Below, in pieces: positions 49,096-62,256 of a stretch of 64,000 nt of DNA. The first letter of the stretch is position 1. Each line of letters begins with the position of its first letter. Origin of the DNA: Vitis vinifera (Eukaryota; Streptophyta; Magnoliopsida; Vitales; Vitaceae); assembly GCF_030704535.1 (NCBI RefSeq), contig NC_081822.1:8536501-8600500 (forward strand), given 5' to 3'. The translations under genes were made by a program, and so were the position numbers. The notes beneath the pieces are model-generated. The model saw only the letters and a list, made by a program, of their open reading frames with translations, did not search any database and was not told where the DNA came from.

Positions 49096-50114
49096 TCAGA
49101 AATACTCAACTGTATGGAAAGTGACCCTCATGAGGCTCCCTCAGAGACACCCCACCTCCAAACCATGATAGCCAATCCCAAATGAGATATTTAACACCAA
49201 AACCACAGCAAAATCAAAGGAATGAAAACAAAGGCAGAGACCAGAGTGAAAATTGAGAGAATGATGGACTGGGAATCAGGTAAAGCATGAATGTATAAAG
49301 CCTCATTTCAGGTAACATCCATGGGCTCATACAGGTGAGGAGAGCTAGACTTACAGAGTGTATGAAAAACAGAGTCCCACTAGCTCCAAACCAAACCACA
49401 AGAAATGACAGTAAGATCAACAGCAACAGAGCATAAGAAAGGATCCAAAAACCAATAAATTCAGCATGTAATCCATATTATCCAACTCAAATTGGCGAGC
49501 AATGTAGAGTAAATCAAAATGGGAAAGAGATGAGAAATATATGAATCAAAGTAAGCAAGAAACTCACCTCAAAACTCACCTGCAGCCCCTTTCTTTCTCT
49601 GTTCTCTCCTTCTCTAAGCTCCAGCTAGCCAAAAACACGCCCAAAATCTCTGTCAAAACCCCTGAAAAACCCCCTCCTCTCTGCAGCCTCAAACCTCCTC
49701 TGCTCCCTCTCTCTTTCTCTGTTTTTCTCCCTCTCTCGGATCCCCTTCTCTACCCAAAATAACCAAACAAAAACTCCTCCACCCTCTCTGATTTTCTGCC
49801 ACCTTCTAAAAAATATCTCTCCAACGACAGCCTCCCCCCGACCACCACTACCCTGCAGCAGCTTCTGAAAAGCACCCTACCTCTAGCCAAAGGTTCCTTT
49901 GCACCAATCAGCACCTACCTCCTCTAACAGAAAAAATACGTGCCTCACTACTGCCAGAATATCCCCATGCAACGTGTCAATCCCTGATTTCTTACTTCTA
50001 GGATCACTCCTCTCATGCCACCCTCTCATACCAGCTGCCAAAAAGCTCCTCAAAGTGGTGAAAATATGCCCTGAAAATACCCTAAAAACTTATAGACCAA
50101 AATGAGGGTCTACA

Positions 50115-52560
50115 GATTTATTTTTAATTGTATAATATTTATTATTTAAAAAATTGAAACGTTTAAAGCTATTATAAAATTTTAAGTAACTAAAATATTC
50201 TTTGTAATATTTTATAAACATAAGTTTAAAAAAAAAAAAAATTTAATAGGATAAATTATAAATAGTTTCATTATTTAAACATAAAGATAGAGAGGCAATA
50301 AGACGAGGAAGAATTTAGTTATAAATTCAAAAACCTTTATTTATAAGCTCAGGACAATCTAAACATGGTGATTGCGGGTTTATCAAAACTCCTGGTTCGA
50401 TGACTACTACATTAGAATAATATGTTTGACTAAAATTTTGTTAGGCAAATCCCTTTAGGAAAACTTTAGTGAATGAAAAGGTGTATGATATTCTTTCAAT
50501 GCTCTATGAACAGTACGACTCTCTTGTATACAATCTTTATTGAATTTAAGTGAGAGAAAACTTAAATAAATGAAAAAGAATATAATGTAGAAAGATCCTT
50601 ACCAGTATGCTCCTCTCATTTCAAATTCCTTAAATCTGTGCATTTCATTATTGTGAATGAGCTTCTTGAATTTTGTAATGTGCAAGACTTCTATGAATAA
50701 GTCTGATAGATTATTATTCAATTTTATTTGTTAAATATCAATTTTATAGTATTTTTTAAAGTAGAAATATGTTTGATTCAACCATTTTTAATATATCTTT
50801 AGTTAATTTATATAATACATGTATTGGTCTTTATGTAATATTGTTGACTTATTTTAATAGAGAATAAGTTACATGACTCTTGGATATATTGATTTATAAA
50901 TCTTAACTATAGACATTTACAACTTATTTTATGAATTACAAATATTTCTAAATTATTTGAAACTATAACTACCATTATTTGCTCAATTGATATCCATGAT
51001 ATCCATAAATAAAAATATTTAGGCGTTATTAGTTTTTTTAAATAAGTTTAGTTTTATTTGAATTCCTTTTTTTCTTTTTTTCTTTTTTCACTTTGGTCAA
51101 ATCGAGATGAGATCCAATTTGTTGGTTATTTGGGTAATTCACATGATATGTTTTATACTTGAAAACATGCATAAAATTAGGTTGGAGATTTTAGCTTCTG
51201 CTGTCCTAAGAAGTGGGATTAGTTCAAATTTAAAAATTAAAACTAGTATTAGTTGACTTAGGCCGAATATTTATTTATTTATTAATTATAATCATTTATA
51301 AATTTTAAATTAAAAGAAGATAATAACTAGTTCAAGATGATTTAACATTGACGCCCCAAGTTCTAAATGCACAACAGTCTTCGGTTTTTAAATATTGAAG
51401 GATTATGAAATGAATTAAGGCAATTTTTTATTTTGAACCAAAACCTTATCTTCTTAGAATTATTTAATCTTTATATTTTTTTTTACATTCCATGAAAATT
51501 AATATTTTTATTTTATTGCATTCCAAACATGGTGGTGTATAAAGCCTTGACCTGATGGGGTGTTCAAGCTAATCCACTCTTAAAAAAAATTATATATTTT
51601 TAAAATTATTTAATGTCCATTTTAAAAAATTAAATATGTAAAAGAATTTTATAGTAATTTATTATTATTTTTTTTTGGTATTTTTATTTTTAAACTTTTT
51701 GATACCCAAACATAACGTATTTGGAAATCATTCCCAATGGAAAAGCAAACGAGCTGTCTTGTTTTCCATTTGAAAGAAACCGTTAGACATAAAGGGAAGA
51801 AGGATACCATGGTTGGCATTTGGATTTTTCGCTATTTCAAGTTTGAGAATGGGTAGGTAAAGAACAAATTTACAGGGTTCCATGCCTACCATTTGAGAAT
51901 AATGTCAAATTATAAGAATCAATTACAGGACTGAACTCTAAAACAGATACAAATAGTAATAGTTCCCTTTCCATTTTTCAAAAGTTATGCCTCTCAAATT
52001 TGTAGAATGCAAGGGAAATGAAATTTCTTGGAAGTTTCATATTCTTGGCTTAAGAACCTGAAGTTTTGAACGGTCCAAATGAAATTTCTGAGAAATTGCG
52101 TTATCAGCCATTTGAAAGCATGTAATTTACTTGTCAAATTTCTGTTCGTGAGAGACTGATTGCATTCACATCTTGGATTACACCATTAAAAGCAAATAGC
52201 AACATGTGATCAATCTGGGAAAAGATTTTGATTAAAATTAAATATTGAAGTTAGGCAATCTGAGAAACTATAATTTATTTGAATTGCAGGATGACACAGG
52301 TGGGATGGTTGGTTTATTTTGAAACTGATATGATATTTGTCGATTTTTATCATCTATGCCTATAATTTGACATCCTGAAATATCTCAAATTCCTTCCCTC
52401 CAGGAGTCTTCTTCATCAGTCGTATCTCTTACTCACATTCTTACTTGGGTATGACATTGTATGATCAACACCATCCCGTGTGAAATTAATTTGATCCTCT
52501 TTGCTAACCAGTTAGTAGATTGTACTAAAGCCCCCTGAAAGGACAGATGAGAGAAATGCT
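50115..52560. other. AT-rich intergenic DNA
   Basis: Begins with the right GATTT target duplication. No coding signal, RNA gene or recognisable repeat was seen. Confidence 0.55.
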
Positions 52561-55500
52561 GTTTTTTATGCAATAGATTATGATATATCCTTTGGGAAGA
52601 TAAGAGAGAAAGGGAAGCAATAACACCAACACATGCACAGGTTAGCTACATTCGAAGGATACAAATGAGGTGGATTGGCGCAGTGGGTTATCAGGGGTTT
52701 GGAACATACATAGAAGACAATTAGTAGAATTTTGGAGGGTTGCTGGCACATGCCATCATCTGCTGTGGTACTTTCGGGTGTGTTCATTGAAGCAAATCCG
52801 AGCATGTGAAGTCCCGGGCAACTCCTTGTCCCATGTCTGCACACAAGATCCTCTGGAGGAGGGGGGGAGGGGCGGGGAGGTGGGGGATTGGCCACATGCA
52901 CACAACTCCACATGATGTCCTCTCCTTGGACCCCCGTGCAGCCAACTCCTGTGTACCCTCAATAATGCCTTCACAGTCCAATGGAACAATCAAAATCATG
53001 AGCAGTGTACATGGAGTTCAATAATTGCCTGGTCAACTGAATAATGTTCCATCCCAGCTTGGGGACCAAACCTCTCAATTTAGTCGCACATAAGGATATC
53101 TTTTCTCATGGATCTCTTAGTAATTAAAGAATATGTTGGAATTTGTGTTTTCTACTTTTAATATATATATTAAAGCCCTCCATTTAGTTGCACGTAAGGA
53201 TATCTTTTTGAATGGATCTGTCGGTCTCACGCACGCGTAAAATGCTCAAACACTAGGTAGGAATGACATTTGTACAAGACTTAAAATAAGGAAGGAGAGA
53301 TCGTATAAAATGTAACAATACTTTTCATCCCAAAAGGAGGTTTGAATACTTAGAAACAAGTAGCAGATGCGGAATTTTGTGTTGTACATCTACTCTCATC
53401 TAATCTATCTAATCTAAAGAAAGTGAGAGATACATTGTAAGACCAGAGAGGTCACCAACTTTCTCTGAAGCAACACATGCATGGAACCCTCATTGAATGC
53501 TGGCTGTTGACCCTTCAAGGTCACTGCATTTCCCCATGGAAAGACGTTATTATGAATATAATTCGACAATCCCCAAGATATATATCATCGTCAATGAGAC
53601 ATACAGATACCAACGTATGAAATTACAGCAACTATATTAAAAGTCCAACTAGTTGAAACACTTGAGAAAATGCACATTAATTATCCTTCAAAAGCTGGCC
53701 TACCCAGCTCTGTGAAGTTATTGAAGGTATGACTCTGTGATCCAAACTTCTTAAACTCCTTAATGTTTTATAATAACGTCTCCAATGTTGTTTTGGTGTT
53801 TCCAAAAAACCTAATATGTTTGAAAACTAAAATGAAATCAGCAATAACATCTGTTTTATCTTCTCATGTCCACCTAACCACCTTAGAGTTTTGACTGGGG
53901 ATAGAGGCTTACAACTGTTAAGACTTTCGTGTAGACTGTAGACGAAGATGACAATGATGTATGATTTGGCATTTTCCAAAGTACATGTCTTACACAGGAA
54001 GTATGCATCAAAATCAAAGTCTAGATTTTTGTTTACTCCTTATTAGGATGAGGAGTTTGGTACCTTTTTTTTTTTCTTTCTTAAAAAAAAGAAATTTTCT
54101 ACTTGCAGACATAATAAATTGGGCTGGAAGCAAAATTATCCTAGATTGAGTAACCCCTCCTTTGAAAAAAAAAAAAGGTGGTATATCTAGTATTACACGC
54201 AAAGAAAAATATATCTGCATTATCAAATTGTGTACATATATATAGATTTGTTTTTTGATAAGTTGGCGGTTAGCATGGAAGCAGTGGGCTGAGACGCAGT
54301 GTATTATCAAGGAATAATGAGTATATTTTGTCTTACAGTTTGTGTAAGGACAAATGCTACACTTCAGCCAATTGACACTTTTTCTCTTCCCTATGAATTT
54401 AAGGGTCTTTTGTTTTACGAAACGCGGTTTCTGAAAGTGAGATCATCACCCCTTCAAGGCTGTTAGATTTATGATTTGAGATGTGAGCTCAAAATTTGGA
54501 ACAAAGATTTGGTACCATATCACCCCATGTTCCCACTAAAAAGTAATAGCTAAATAGAAGGATTAGAATTTATCCTTTTAAATTTGGACAATAAGTATTT
54601 TCCTTTTCTGCAAAAGGTAGGGGTCAATCCTAAACGAAATTATGCGTAAATGGCATCATTGAAATGAGCTTTGCTACCCAGGTTTTGAGCAGAGGCAGGT
54701 TGGTGTTGAATTCATGATTTGAAATGACAAAGGAAGAGGGCGATGGAGCTGGCCCTTGAGTACTTTGAGGTGACGCAGATGTGTGTTTCAGAATGATGAT
54801 TTACATAATATAATTAAAAAGGGAAAGAAAAAGGAAAACTATTCGCCAATAGTGATCATAAGCCATTCTCGAGAGAATCTTCAAAAAGTCTGAGACTTGC
54901 AGAGAATAGCAATGATATTTGATGTAGAAAAGTTTCTGAAACTGAAACCAGACTGAGAGTTTGAAAAAGGCTACCCCTCCTTCCTTCTTATTTTTATTAT
55001 TGAATTTTAGTGAAGAAGGGTTGGCTGATCTCATCTGCCCCTTGGCACACATAAAAGAAAATACCCTGCGCTTTGGTGGTTGTACATTTGGGACGGGCTT
55101 CCAGATGAATTGAAGTTAATACATGGTCCACAGGTACCACCAAAAAAAAAAAATGGAGAGAGAGAGAATTCCTTGGATACTCCATAATTGCACAGCAGGT
55201 GGGAAATGGAGGAGGGTGAGTTGAGCCGCAGTTCCAGTGATAGTCTTGCTTTTGAATTACATAACGGCCAAATAATGGCAGCCACAGCCGTGTTCCATAA
55301 CGCGTCTACGCTTCTCCCTCTCTTTGGTGACCGTCCTTTCTATTATTACCATCCCACTTCCCTTTCATTTACTTGAATGCCACTCTCCTCCTTGCCACAC
55401 GCTTATTCGAGGATTTTATATGGAAATGGTTGGGACTTGGGAGCAAACAAATTTCTTTGGGACAAATCTAGATATGCAAGTGGTATGCCGTGTTACATTA

Positions 55501-55966
55501 ACGCACACATTCCCTGACTCAATTAGCATTGCGTCTAATTTTCTGAATAATACAAGAAGGTCATATTGTGTGCTGTTAAATTTAGTGAAGTGGAAAATTG
55601 AACATTGGCAGGGATTTTTGTGGAAGGAAAACAAAAGAGGTAGAAAACATAGGTGATATCGATTTGAAGCTAAAAGCCAAGGGGACAAGGTGGCATTGTG
55701 GTAAATAAAGGAGAAAGGAGTGTGAGGAAAGTAGGAGAGAGGAGGTAGGAAGTGGGAAGCAGAGAAATGTAGAGAGGAAGGGTGTTGGCATCCGTTTTTG
55801 TATGGACGCCAATAACGGGATTGTCTTATGATTATATTTTGGGGTTTTGCTGGCAACAGAATCGTCTCCATTCCTACACCTCGCCACCTTTTCAAAACCC
55901 ACTCCCACTTTTTCCCCCTATATTACACTTCTCTTTCTTGTCTTTCTCCTCCTCAATACAGCGGTC
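52561..55966. other. intergenic DNA and bHLH95-like gene upstream region
   Basis: A G-rich stretch on the plus strand at 52857-52886 makes Pro-rich shadow frames on the minus strand. A ~45-bp imperfect direct repeat sits at 53071-53117 and 53176-53220 (shared GGATATCTTTT). No gene was recognised. The last few hundred bases are the likely promoter and 5' UTR of the bHLH95-like gene. Confidence 0.45.
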
Positions 55967-58315
55967 ATGTCTGAAGAAGCAAGCCATGGAAATCTGTGGC
56001 AAAACCATTCTTGTGATTTCTTGAATTCAGATAGTAATTCAGGTGGTAGTGGTGGAGAAAAGTTGGGGGAAAAGCCACCTGATTCAAGCTCTAATAGCCC
56101 CGTTGAGAACCGACAGGGTATGGCACTGGTGGGTCGGAAGCGAGGCAGGCGTGCAAAGGCTAGTGACGGTGGTGGTGGTGAATCAGAGCATGAGACTCAC
56201 ATATGGACGGAGAGAGAAAGGAGGAAGAAGATGAGGAACATGTTCTCTAGTCTTCATGCTTTGCTTCCTCAATTGCCTCCTAAGGTAATTTAGTCTTCTT
56301 TTTCTTTTTCCCTTTTTTCCCTTGTTTCCCTTGTTTCCTGTGCTTGAGACTCTGATTTCTTTCTTCTTGGGTAAGTCAGTGAACACGGCTTCAGATGCCA
56401 GTACTTTAATAAGAGATATGAAGAAAACCTTCTTCATCTGGCTTCCAACATACATTAAAATTTTCTTCTTTGATGCAATTGGCATTAAAGGTACAGTTGC
56501 CGTTAAAAGAACAAACGGCTATAACATTTAAAAATATTCAAAACCCAGGTCGTGCATCAATTTCACCATTGTGTTCTAATATTGAGACCATGAGTTTGGG
56601 TACATATATAAATCTTCAATTTTAGCTAGAGAAAAACATTTTACATTTAAGAAAACAATTCCTCCCCAGGTCCTAGGGTTGCTACCGGAGTGGAAATCAA
56701 TTTGAAGTATTTTTGTCTTGCACCTTAATTTTCATTTTATTTTTACTTACTCAAGGGAGCTTTTGGGGATTAATCAAATTCTTCTATTGTGTTTTCAGCA
56801 CCATTGTTTTTATTTTCATGGCATTTGAAATGGGTTTAGATTGTTTTGGATCTTTGACAATCATTTTTCAAGGGCTTCGTAATTTTCTTGGCATCTGAAT
56901 GTGCAATAGCATGATTTTAGTGTGCCATATATATATTGTTATGCACACAGGCAGACAAGTCCACCATAGTTGACGAAGCAGTGAACTATATCAAGACCCT
57001 TCAAAACTCTCTTACAAAACTTCAAAAGCAAAGGCATGAAATGCAGCAGGGTGCAACTGCTGTTGACTGTGAACAATCCATCATCACATCCCAAGCGTTA
57101 GCTCCGGACACGAGAGAAACATCTTTGCCCGCAGGTGATAGATCATTGAAGAACTACTTCTCACTGCCCACAAACAAGCCAAACTTGCTTTCAGCACCTT
57201 CTTCTTCATTGTGCTTCCAAACATGGTTTTCTCCAAACGTTGTGGTGAGCATGTGTGGCAATGATGCGCATATCAGCGTGTGTTCATCAAGGAAACCCGG
57301 GTTGCTAGCCACCATCTTCTACATACTGGAGAAACATAAGCTGGATGTGCTGTCTGCCCACATTTCCTCCACTCAGCAGCGCAGCATTTACATGATCCAT
57401 GCCCATGTAAGTCCAACATCCTTTCCTTGCTTTAATTTCTTAATTTGGGCTAATGACATTCAATTAAATGAAGGGAAGTTTCCCTAAATTCGGTTCGTTG
57501 AGTGCTTGATTAATGATGATAAAGACATGTGGTGAATTATGTAATCAATGAGATTTTTGTGGGAGGCAATTGAATTATTGATTATAGAATATTAGAGATT
57601 CATTGCATATATCATTAATGCTTATCATAATTGAATGCATGCATCCGTACTTGTTTGCTTTGATACAATATTGGAACAAACATGGTATAAAAACAAATAA
57701 TACATCACTCATAATCATATAATTTTCATTCTTCCTTAAATGTATTATTCTCGTCAAGAAAAGCCACTGCAAGTCAATAGAAGTAATGACTGAGACAACC
57801 TAATTAATTTTCGTTCTAGCTAGGGCCATAGGGAGGAGGTTGGTTCCAGTGTTCTGTCCTTCACGCCTTCAACTACTGGACCTCAATACCCTAAGATCCC
57901 CCTCCCTTTATAATATGCCTTGTAAGGTAGATAGATGGTCATGCATGAAACAATTCCTTGCAATCTGATCTATAAATTTAGTTTTTTGCCCTCAAAAGTC
58001 TAAACAAGAAAGATGCTTCCAAATTCGATGGCCTAACATTTTGTGAGGGAAAAAACCACCTATCCTCTAGGGCCTTGATCGAGGATAAGTGGTCCACAGG
58101 CCTTACTGTAAATCCCGCTAGTAAAATATGAGAGACAACAAATGATATTTTGAATTTATTGGGGTATGAGTAGTGTTTTTTACTAAATGATGGGTGGTTT
58201 CTTTATTGAACAGGCTAGTGGAGTTTCAGATGATCAACTTCCAAAGGGATTGACAGTGGAGGAAATATTCAAGCTAGCTGTAGGAGAGATGACCCTTTGG
58301 CTCTCATCATGTTAA
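55967..58315 (+). CDS. bHLH95-like: bHLH95/ZHOUPI(RGE1)-like transcription factor, three exons
   Basis: Exons 55967-56284, 56951-57406 and 58214-58315, all phase 0 with GT-AG borders, give 291 residues. The N-terminus is Ser/Gly-rich and followed by basic sequence ([11 protein letters not shown]). The bHLH begins at about residue 76: [20 protein letters not shown] and [11 protein letters not shown], then after intron 1 [21 protein letters not shown]78, E82 and R86 form the H-E-R DNA-contact set. The C-terminal part ([40 protein letters not shown]) resembles the ACT-like dimerisation domain. The Arabidopsis relative ZHOUPI/RGE1 acts in the endosperm, with ICE1, in embryo cuticle formation and endosperm breakdown. 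That role is inferred for this gene. I chose the ATG at 55967 because the upstream in-frame extension lacks family sequence. Confidence 0.9.
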
Positions 58316-59459
58316 CACAATTAAGAACATCATCCCAAAGGAAATCGCTTGGTTGCCATTTTTGAAGAATTGAGGGGGGTACTTTCTTTAAATTTGATCA
58401 ACGAAATGGGTATGCAAGCATGCATTCTTCCCATGCAGTTAATTTATCTCAGTTTGCTCACTGTATTGGGCTTGATCCCTGGTAGGTATATTAGCGTGCT
58501 GGTCCAGAAGGTCATCGGTTTAATTTCTACAATAATTTGATGTAGCATGTGAAAGTGTAGAACATAATAATACACAATAACACTGGTTTTCACAACCACA
58601 GGGTTTTACACACTCATAGCTTTGTCGTTTCAACTGTGGGGGTCAAATCTCATCCCTCTATATGTCATCTAATCAAAGAATCAACGCCAGATCAGATGCA
58701 AGTACGCATCCTGGGATGGACCTATATCTGTTTGATCATGAATAACAATAACCCTCTGCGTTGAGCTCTACCATCACCTTCCATGCCCGCATAAGATCCT
58801 GCAGACCATGCAAATATTAATCACAACAGTTGAAAGCCCCAATATGATGCACATTGTGAAGTTGTGATTCTTGTGAACCTCTATGGACCACACATACTTG
58901 CAAATTAAAGGATGTCTCCCCAGTCAACTAGTACTGCTTTGAAACTGCACTCACCACTACCCAAAGATAAGCATATGCCAAGCATGTTTTAGATACTAGG
59001 ACGGGTGATAGGTATTTGAGTCATACAGACTCGGGTGAAGAAAATCGACTACTTCATAAACAAATTAAGAAAAATGTTTCATTCGTTAATTAGCTTAGTT
59101 TTTTATTAAAAGCAATTTGCTTTTAGATTTTAGGTTATTTATTTTTTCTATTTTTTCATGATTTATTATAAATTTTGATATAAATATAAAAATTTAAAAC
59201 ATATAACCTTTTTAAATGAAAAAAATAATATATTAACTTTTATTTATTTTTTAATACTTAATAAAAATAAAATATTATAAAAACAAACAATTTAATACTT
59301 AATTATTAAGTACTATTTAATTTTAATTTATATTTAGAATTAAATAACATTACATAAGGAACTTGGTAGAAATATCTTTAAATAAATGATATGTTAATTA
59401 TTTAATTCTTGTTAATTTGGATAAACTTTAAAATTTTTGTTTTCAAAAATAAAAAATAA

Positions 59460-59500
<41 letters not shown>

Positions 59501-60625
59501 TATAGAGATTCCTTATGTGATTGAGATAGGAAAAGTTTTTGAACATCTCTGATATCTTAAATAGTTTCTAACATCATTATCCTTTGGACATAAGTTTCTA
59601 AGAACTTTTATATTTTATATAAAAATAGAGAATATGGGAGTGTATCATACTTAAGCCTTGGTTTGCAAATTGTTCCGTGTCTTGGAGTCGAAATTTTCTT
59701 ATTAACGATTGTGACAGCCTTTGCATGATATGTGCTACCTTGGGTGAAAACGAAAGTCAATTATTGGGAAGCTACAGTAATTACAAGTGGGGCTTTGTTT
59801 AGATACATTTTTTTATTTTTTGTTTTTAAAAGTAAAAAATTCCTTCTAAAAAGTATGAACTCTTATAAAAAAATATATATACATAGATTTACTTTATATT
59901 TTTAAAATTTTTAAATTTTGAGATAATAAAAAAAATTTAATATCTTAATTTTTTTATATAGCTTTTAAAACTATTCAAATTCTTATATTTAGATACATAT
60001 AAGAATATAAGATTGAAACGATTATTTTTTTATATTTTAATATTAAGTACTGAGAAGAAAAAAAGTAAATAAATTAACAATAGCATTTAAAAAGACATTT
60101 TTGAGATTTTTTTATTTTTCTAAATAATAAAAATCTATTTGGACTAGTGATTTAAAAACAAATTTGTTTTTAAAAATTTATATTACTATTTGGTTGTTGT
60201 TTTTAAAAACAATTTTTAAAACTAAAGTAAAATAAAATACTATTTTTTCAATTGTTTTTTTACTAGAGAATGAATTTTAAATTAAACTAAACTTTATATT
60301 GAATTTATTAATAAGTTTAATAATTTGAAACTCAAAATAAATACAATGATTAATGCTTTAAATTCTTTAATATATTTTATAGTTTTTAAGAATAATTTAA
60401 AATTTTAAAAAGTGATTAATTAATTATAGATTAAATAAAAATTTTAGAATACTATATCCATAATTGAGTATTAAAAATACCTCATATTAGAAATATTCAT
60501 GTATAAGTGAGATTTCATTTCCTCTATAAACATTTTTAGTTTCATTTTCAACATCACTTAATTTATCAAAATATGAGAATAAGTAATAAAAAAAATGAAA
60601 TATCAATTCCCATACAAAATGACTA
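58316..60625. other. bHLH95-like 3' region and AT-rich intergenic DNA
   Basis: The first few hundred bases may be 3' UTR. The rest is A/T-rich with no coding signal apart from the (AT)n microsatellite at 59465-59496. Confidence 0.5.
59465..59496. repeat. (AT)16 microsatellite
   Basis: An uninterrupted dinucleotide run of about 32 bp. Confidence 0.95.
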
Positions 60626-60786
60626 GGGGGTGTTTGGTACACAGGAATAGGGAGTGAGAATAGACATCTCATTCATTTTCTCCCTTATTCCTATGTTTGA
60701 ATAAATGTTAAGGAGGCTGAAATAAAATAAAAAATTATTCCGGCAGAAATCAAATCCAACTTATGAGTCGGATTTGCATTCATTAA
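60626..60786. repeat. left-end fragment of a foldback/MITE-like transposon
   Basis: Begins GGGGGTGTTTGGTACACAGG. It is an inverted partner of 62096-62238, which ends in the complement of the same sequence. It stops at TAA, where the neighbouring element (60787-62972) starts. Confidence 0.8.
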
Positions 60787-61558
60787 GGGGGTGTTTGGTA
60801 CGTCGGAATAGGGAATGGAAATAATATTTTGTTTCTTTTCCTATTTCTTAGTGGAATGGAATGAATTTGATGATTCCATTTCTAGCATTTGGATGAACTT
60901 AGGAATGCAAGATTGAAATGATTATTTGTTTCCATTCCAATGTTTGATAATAATAGGAATGGAAATGAAAAAGAAATAAATTTACAATAATATCCTTACA
61001 TATAATTTAAATTTTATTTTTATTTTATTTTTATTTTAAAAAAATAAATTTTGAGAGGTTTTTTGTTATTAAATAATAAGACTAAAAAATATATATATAT
61101 ACTCAATAAATAAAAAATTAACCATAAAAAATCGTATAACCCTAATGCACAAATATTCAATTATTATTTTTATTAAAAATTTGAATAATTTGTCATGCTT
61201 AAGTAGTTATAAAATTATTTATTATAATATTTAAATTCTCAAAGCTAGCAAATGTTTTTCCTATTTTCAAAAGAGGAAATAAAAGAATTCAAATTTATTC
61301 TAATTTTCAACAAGTATCATATCCGATAAAATCCATAACCTTAAAAAATTTTAAATATTCGTTTTTTTTTATCAAAATTTTAAATAATTTGTCATGCAAA
61401 AAAAGCTATAGAATTATATTTTACTAAGAAAAAAAAAAAGAAAAAAAATATAAGAACATATAAATTGTCAAAGCTACCAAATACTTATTTCTTATTTGCA
61501 AAAAAGGAAATAAAAAAACACAAACTTTATTATAATATTTTTTTCCTAACCATTAAAA

Positions 61559-62095
61559 ATTTTCAATATTGTAAACACGTGAAATCGAAAAATCTTTTTC
61601 CAACCATTTCAATTTTTCTCTCCAATTTCCATTAATACAAGATAAAGAAACATCAAAGATTCCAAACATAAATTAATAAAAAAAAATTAATCGATTTATA
61701 GAGAAGAAGAAACACATATAAAGAATTAGAAGAAAGAGAAAATAAGGTAAACTTGATCGAAGATGTAGAAGGGAGTTTTCAGAACTTAGTTGCAGCAAAC
61801 AATGATGAATCCTAGATCCAACAATCAAAATGAACATCCAAAACCCTATAAATTAGAAATTGATTTTTTTTTTTTAAATATCGTGGAAGGTTTAATTGAT
61901 TCAATTTGGAAGAATCACTTGTTGCAGAGAATTGGATGATGAGTGGGTCTCTAGCTTTGCAAAGAAGATAAGAAGTGGATGATGAATGGATCTCTACCTT
62001 TACAAAGAAGATAAACATCGGGTTTGAAAAACAAGATAAGAGGGTAAAATAGTAATTTAGGTTATTTTATATTATCAAATAGGTTTAATGAATCA
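61559..62095. repeat. left arm of the internal palindrome
   Basis: Inverted partner of 62257-62815. Over at least 207 bp (61812-62018 versus 62334-62540) the two arms have identical translations. Confidence 0.88.
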
Positions 62096-62256
62096 GATCA
62101 TAAGTTGGATTTGATTTCTGCCGGAATAATTTTTTATTTCATTTCCGCCTTCTTAACATTTATCCAAATATAGGAATAAGGGAGAAAAAGAATGAGATGT
62201 CTATTCCCACTCCCTATTCCCGTGTACCAAACACCCCCTAAAAGTAGGTGGTATTC

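Larger units (their letters stand above)
44396..50114. mobile_element. 5.7-kb LTR-ended insertion carrying host gene fragments
   Basis: The left end reads TGTGGACCCCGCATTTTG. The right end, read inward on the minus strand, is TGTAGACCCTCATTTTG, an imperfect inverted match. The plus strand therefore runs TG...CA, and GATTT flanks both sides (44391-44395 and 50115-50119). These are LTR-retrotransposon hallmarks. I found no second internal copy of either end, so it looks like one very long solo LTR or a large non-autonomous derivative. The left ~350 bp contain a motif (GGAGTCGCCACTTATTTTTG, then a CCGGATCGGGTTCGGGGGTC block) that I recall as recurring in long plant LTRs. The interior has minus-strand fragments of a receptor-like kinase and an isochorismatase-like hydrolase, plus other protein-like pieces. 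No gag or pol is seen. Confidence 0.8.

Noticed and set aside
44396..50114. Interpretation as a Pack-MULE or Helitron
   Set aside because: The flanking duplication is 5 bp (GATTT) with TG...CA ends. Mutator elements give about 9 bp with long inverted repeats, and Helitrons give none, so LTR-type integration fits better.
52578..53024. Overlapping Pro-rich and Gly-rich open frames on both strands
   Set aside because: They arise from a G-rich low-complexity patch and have no recognisable domain or gene structure.
55416..55908. Minus-strand open frames upstream of the bHLH95-like gene
   Set aside because: They overlap the expected promoter, lack family motifs and overlap one another in different frames.
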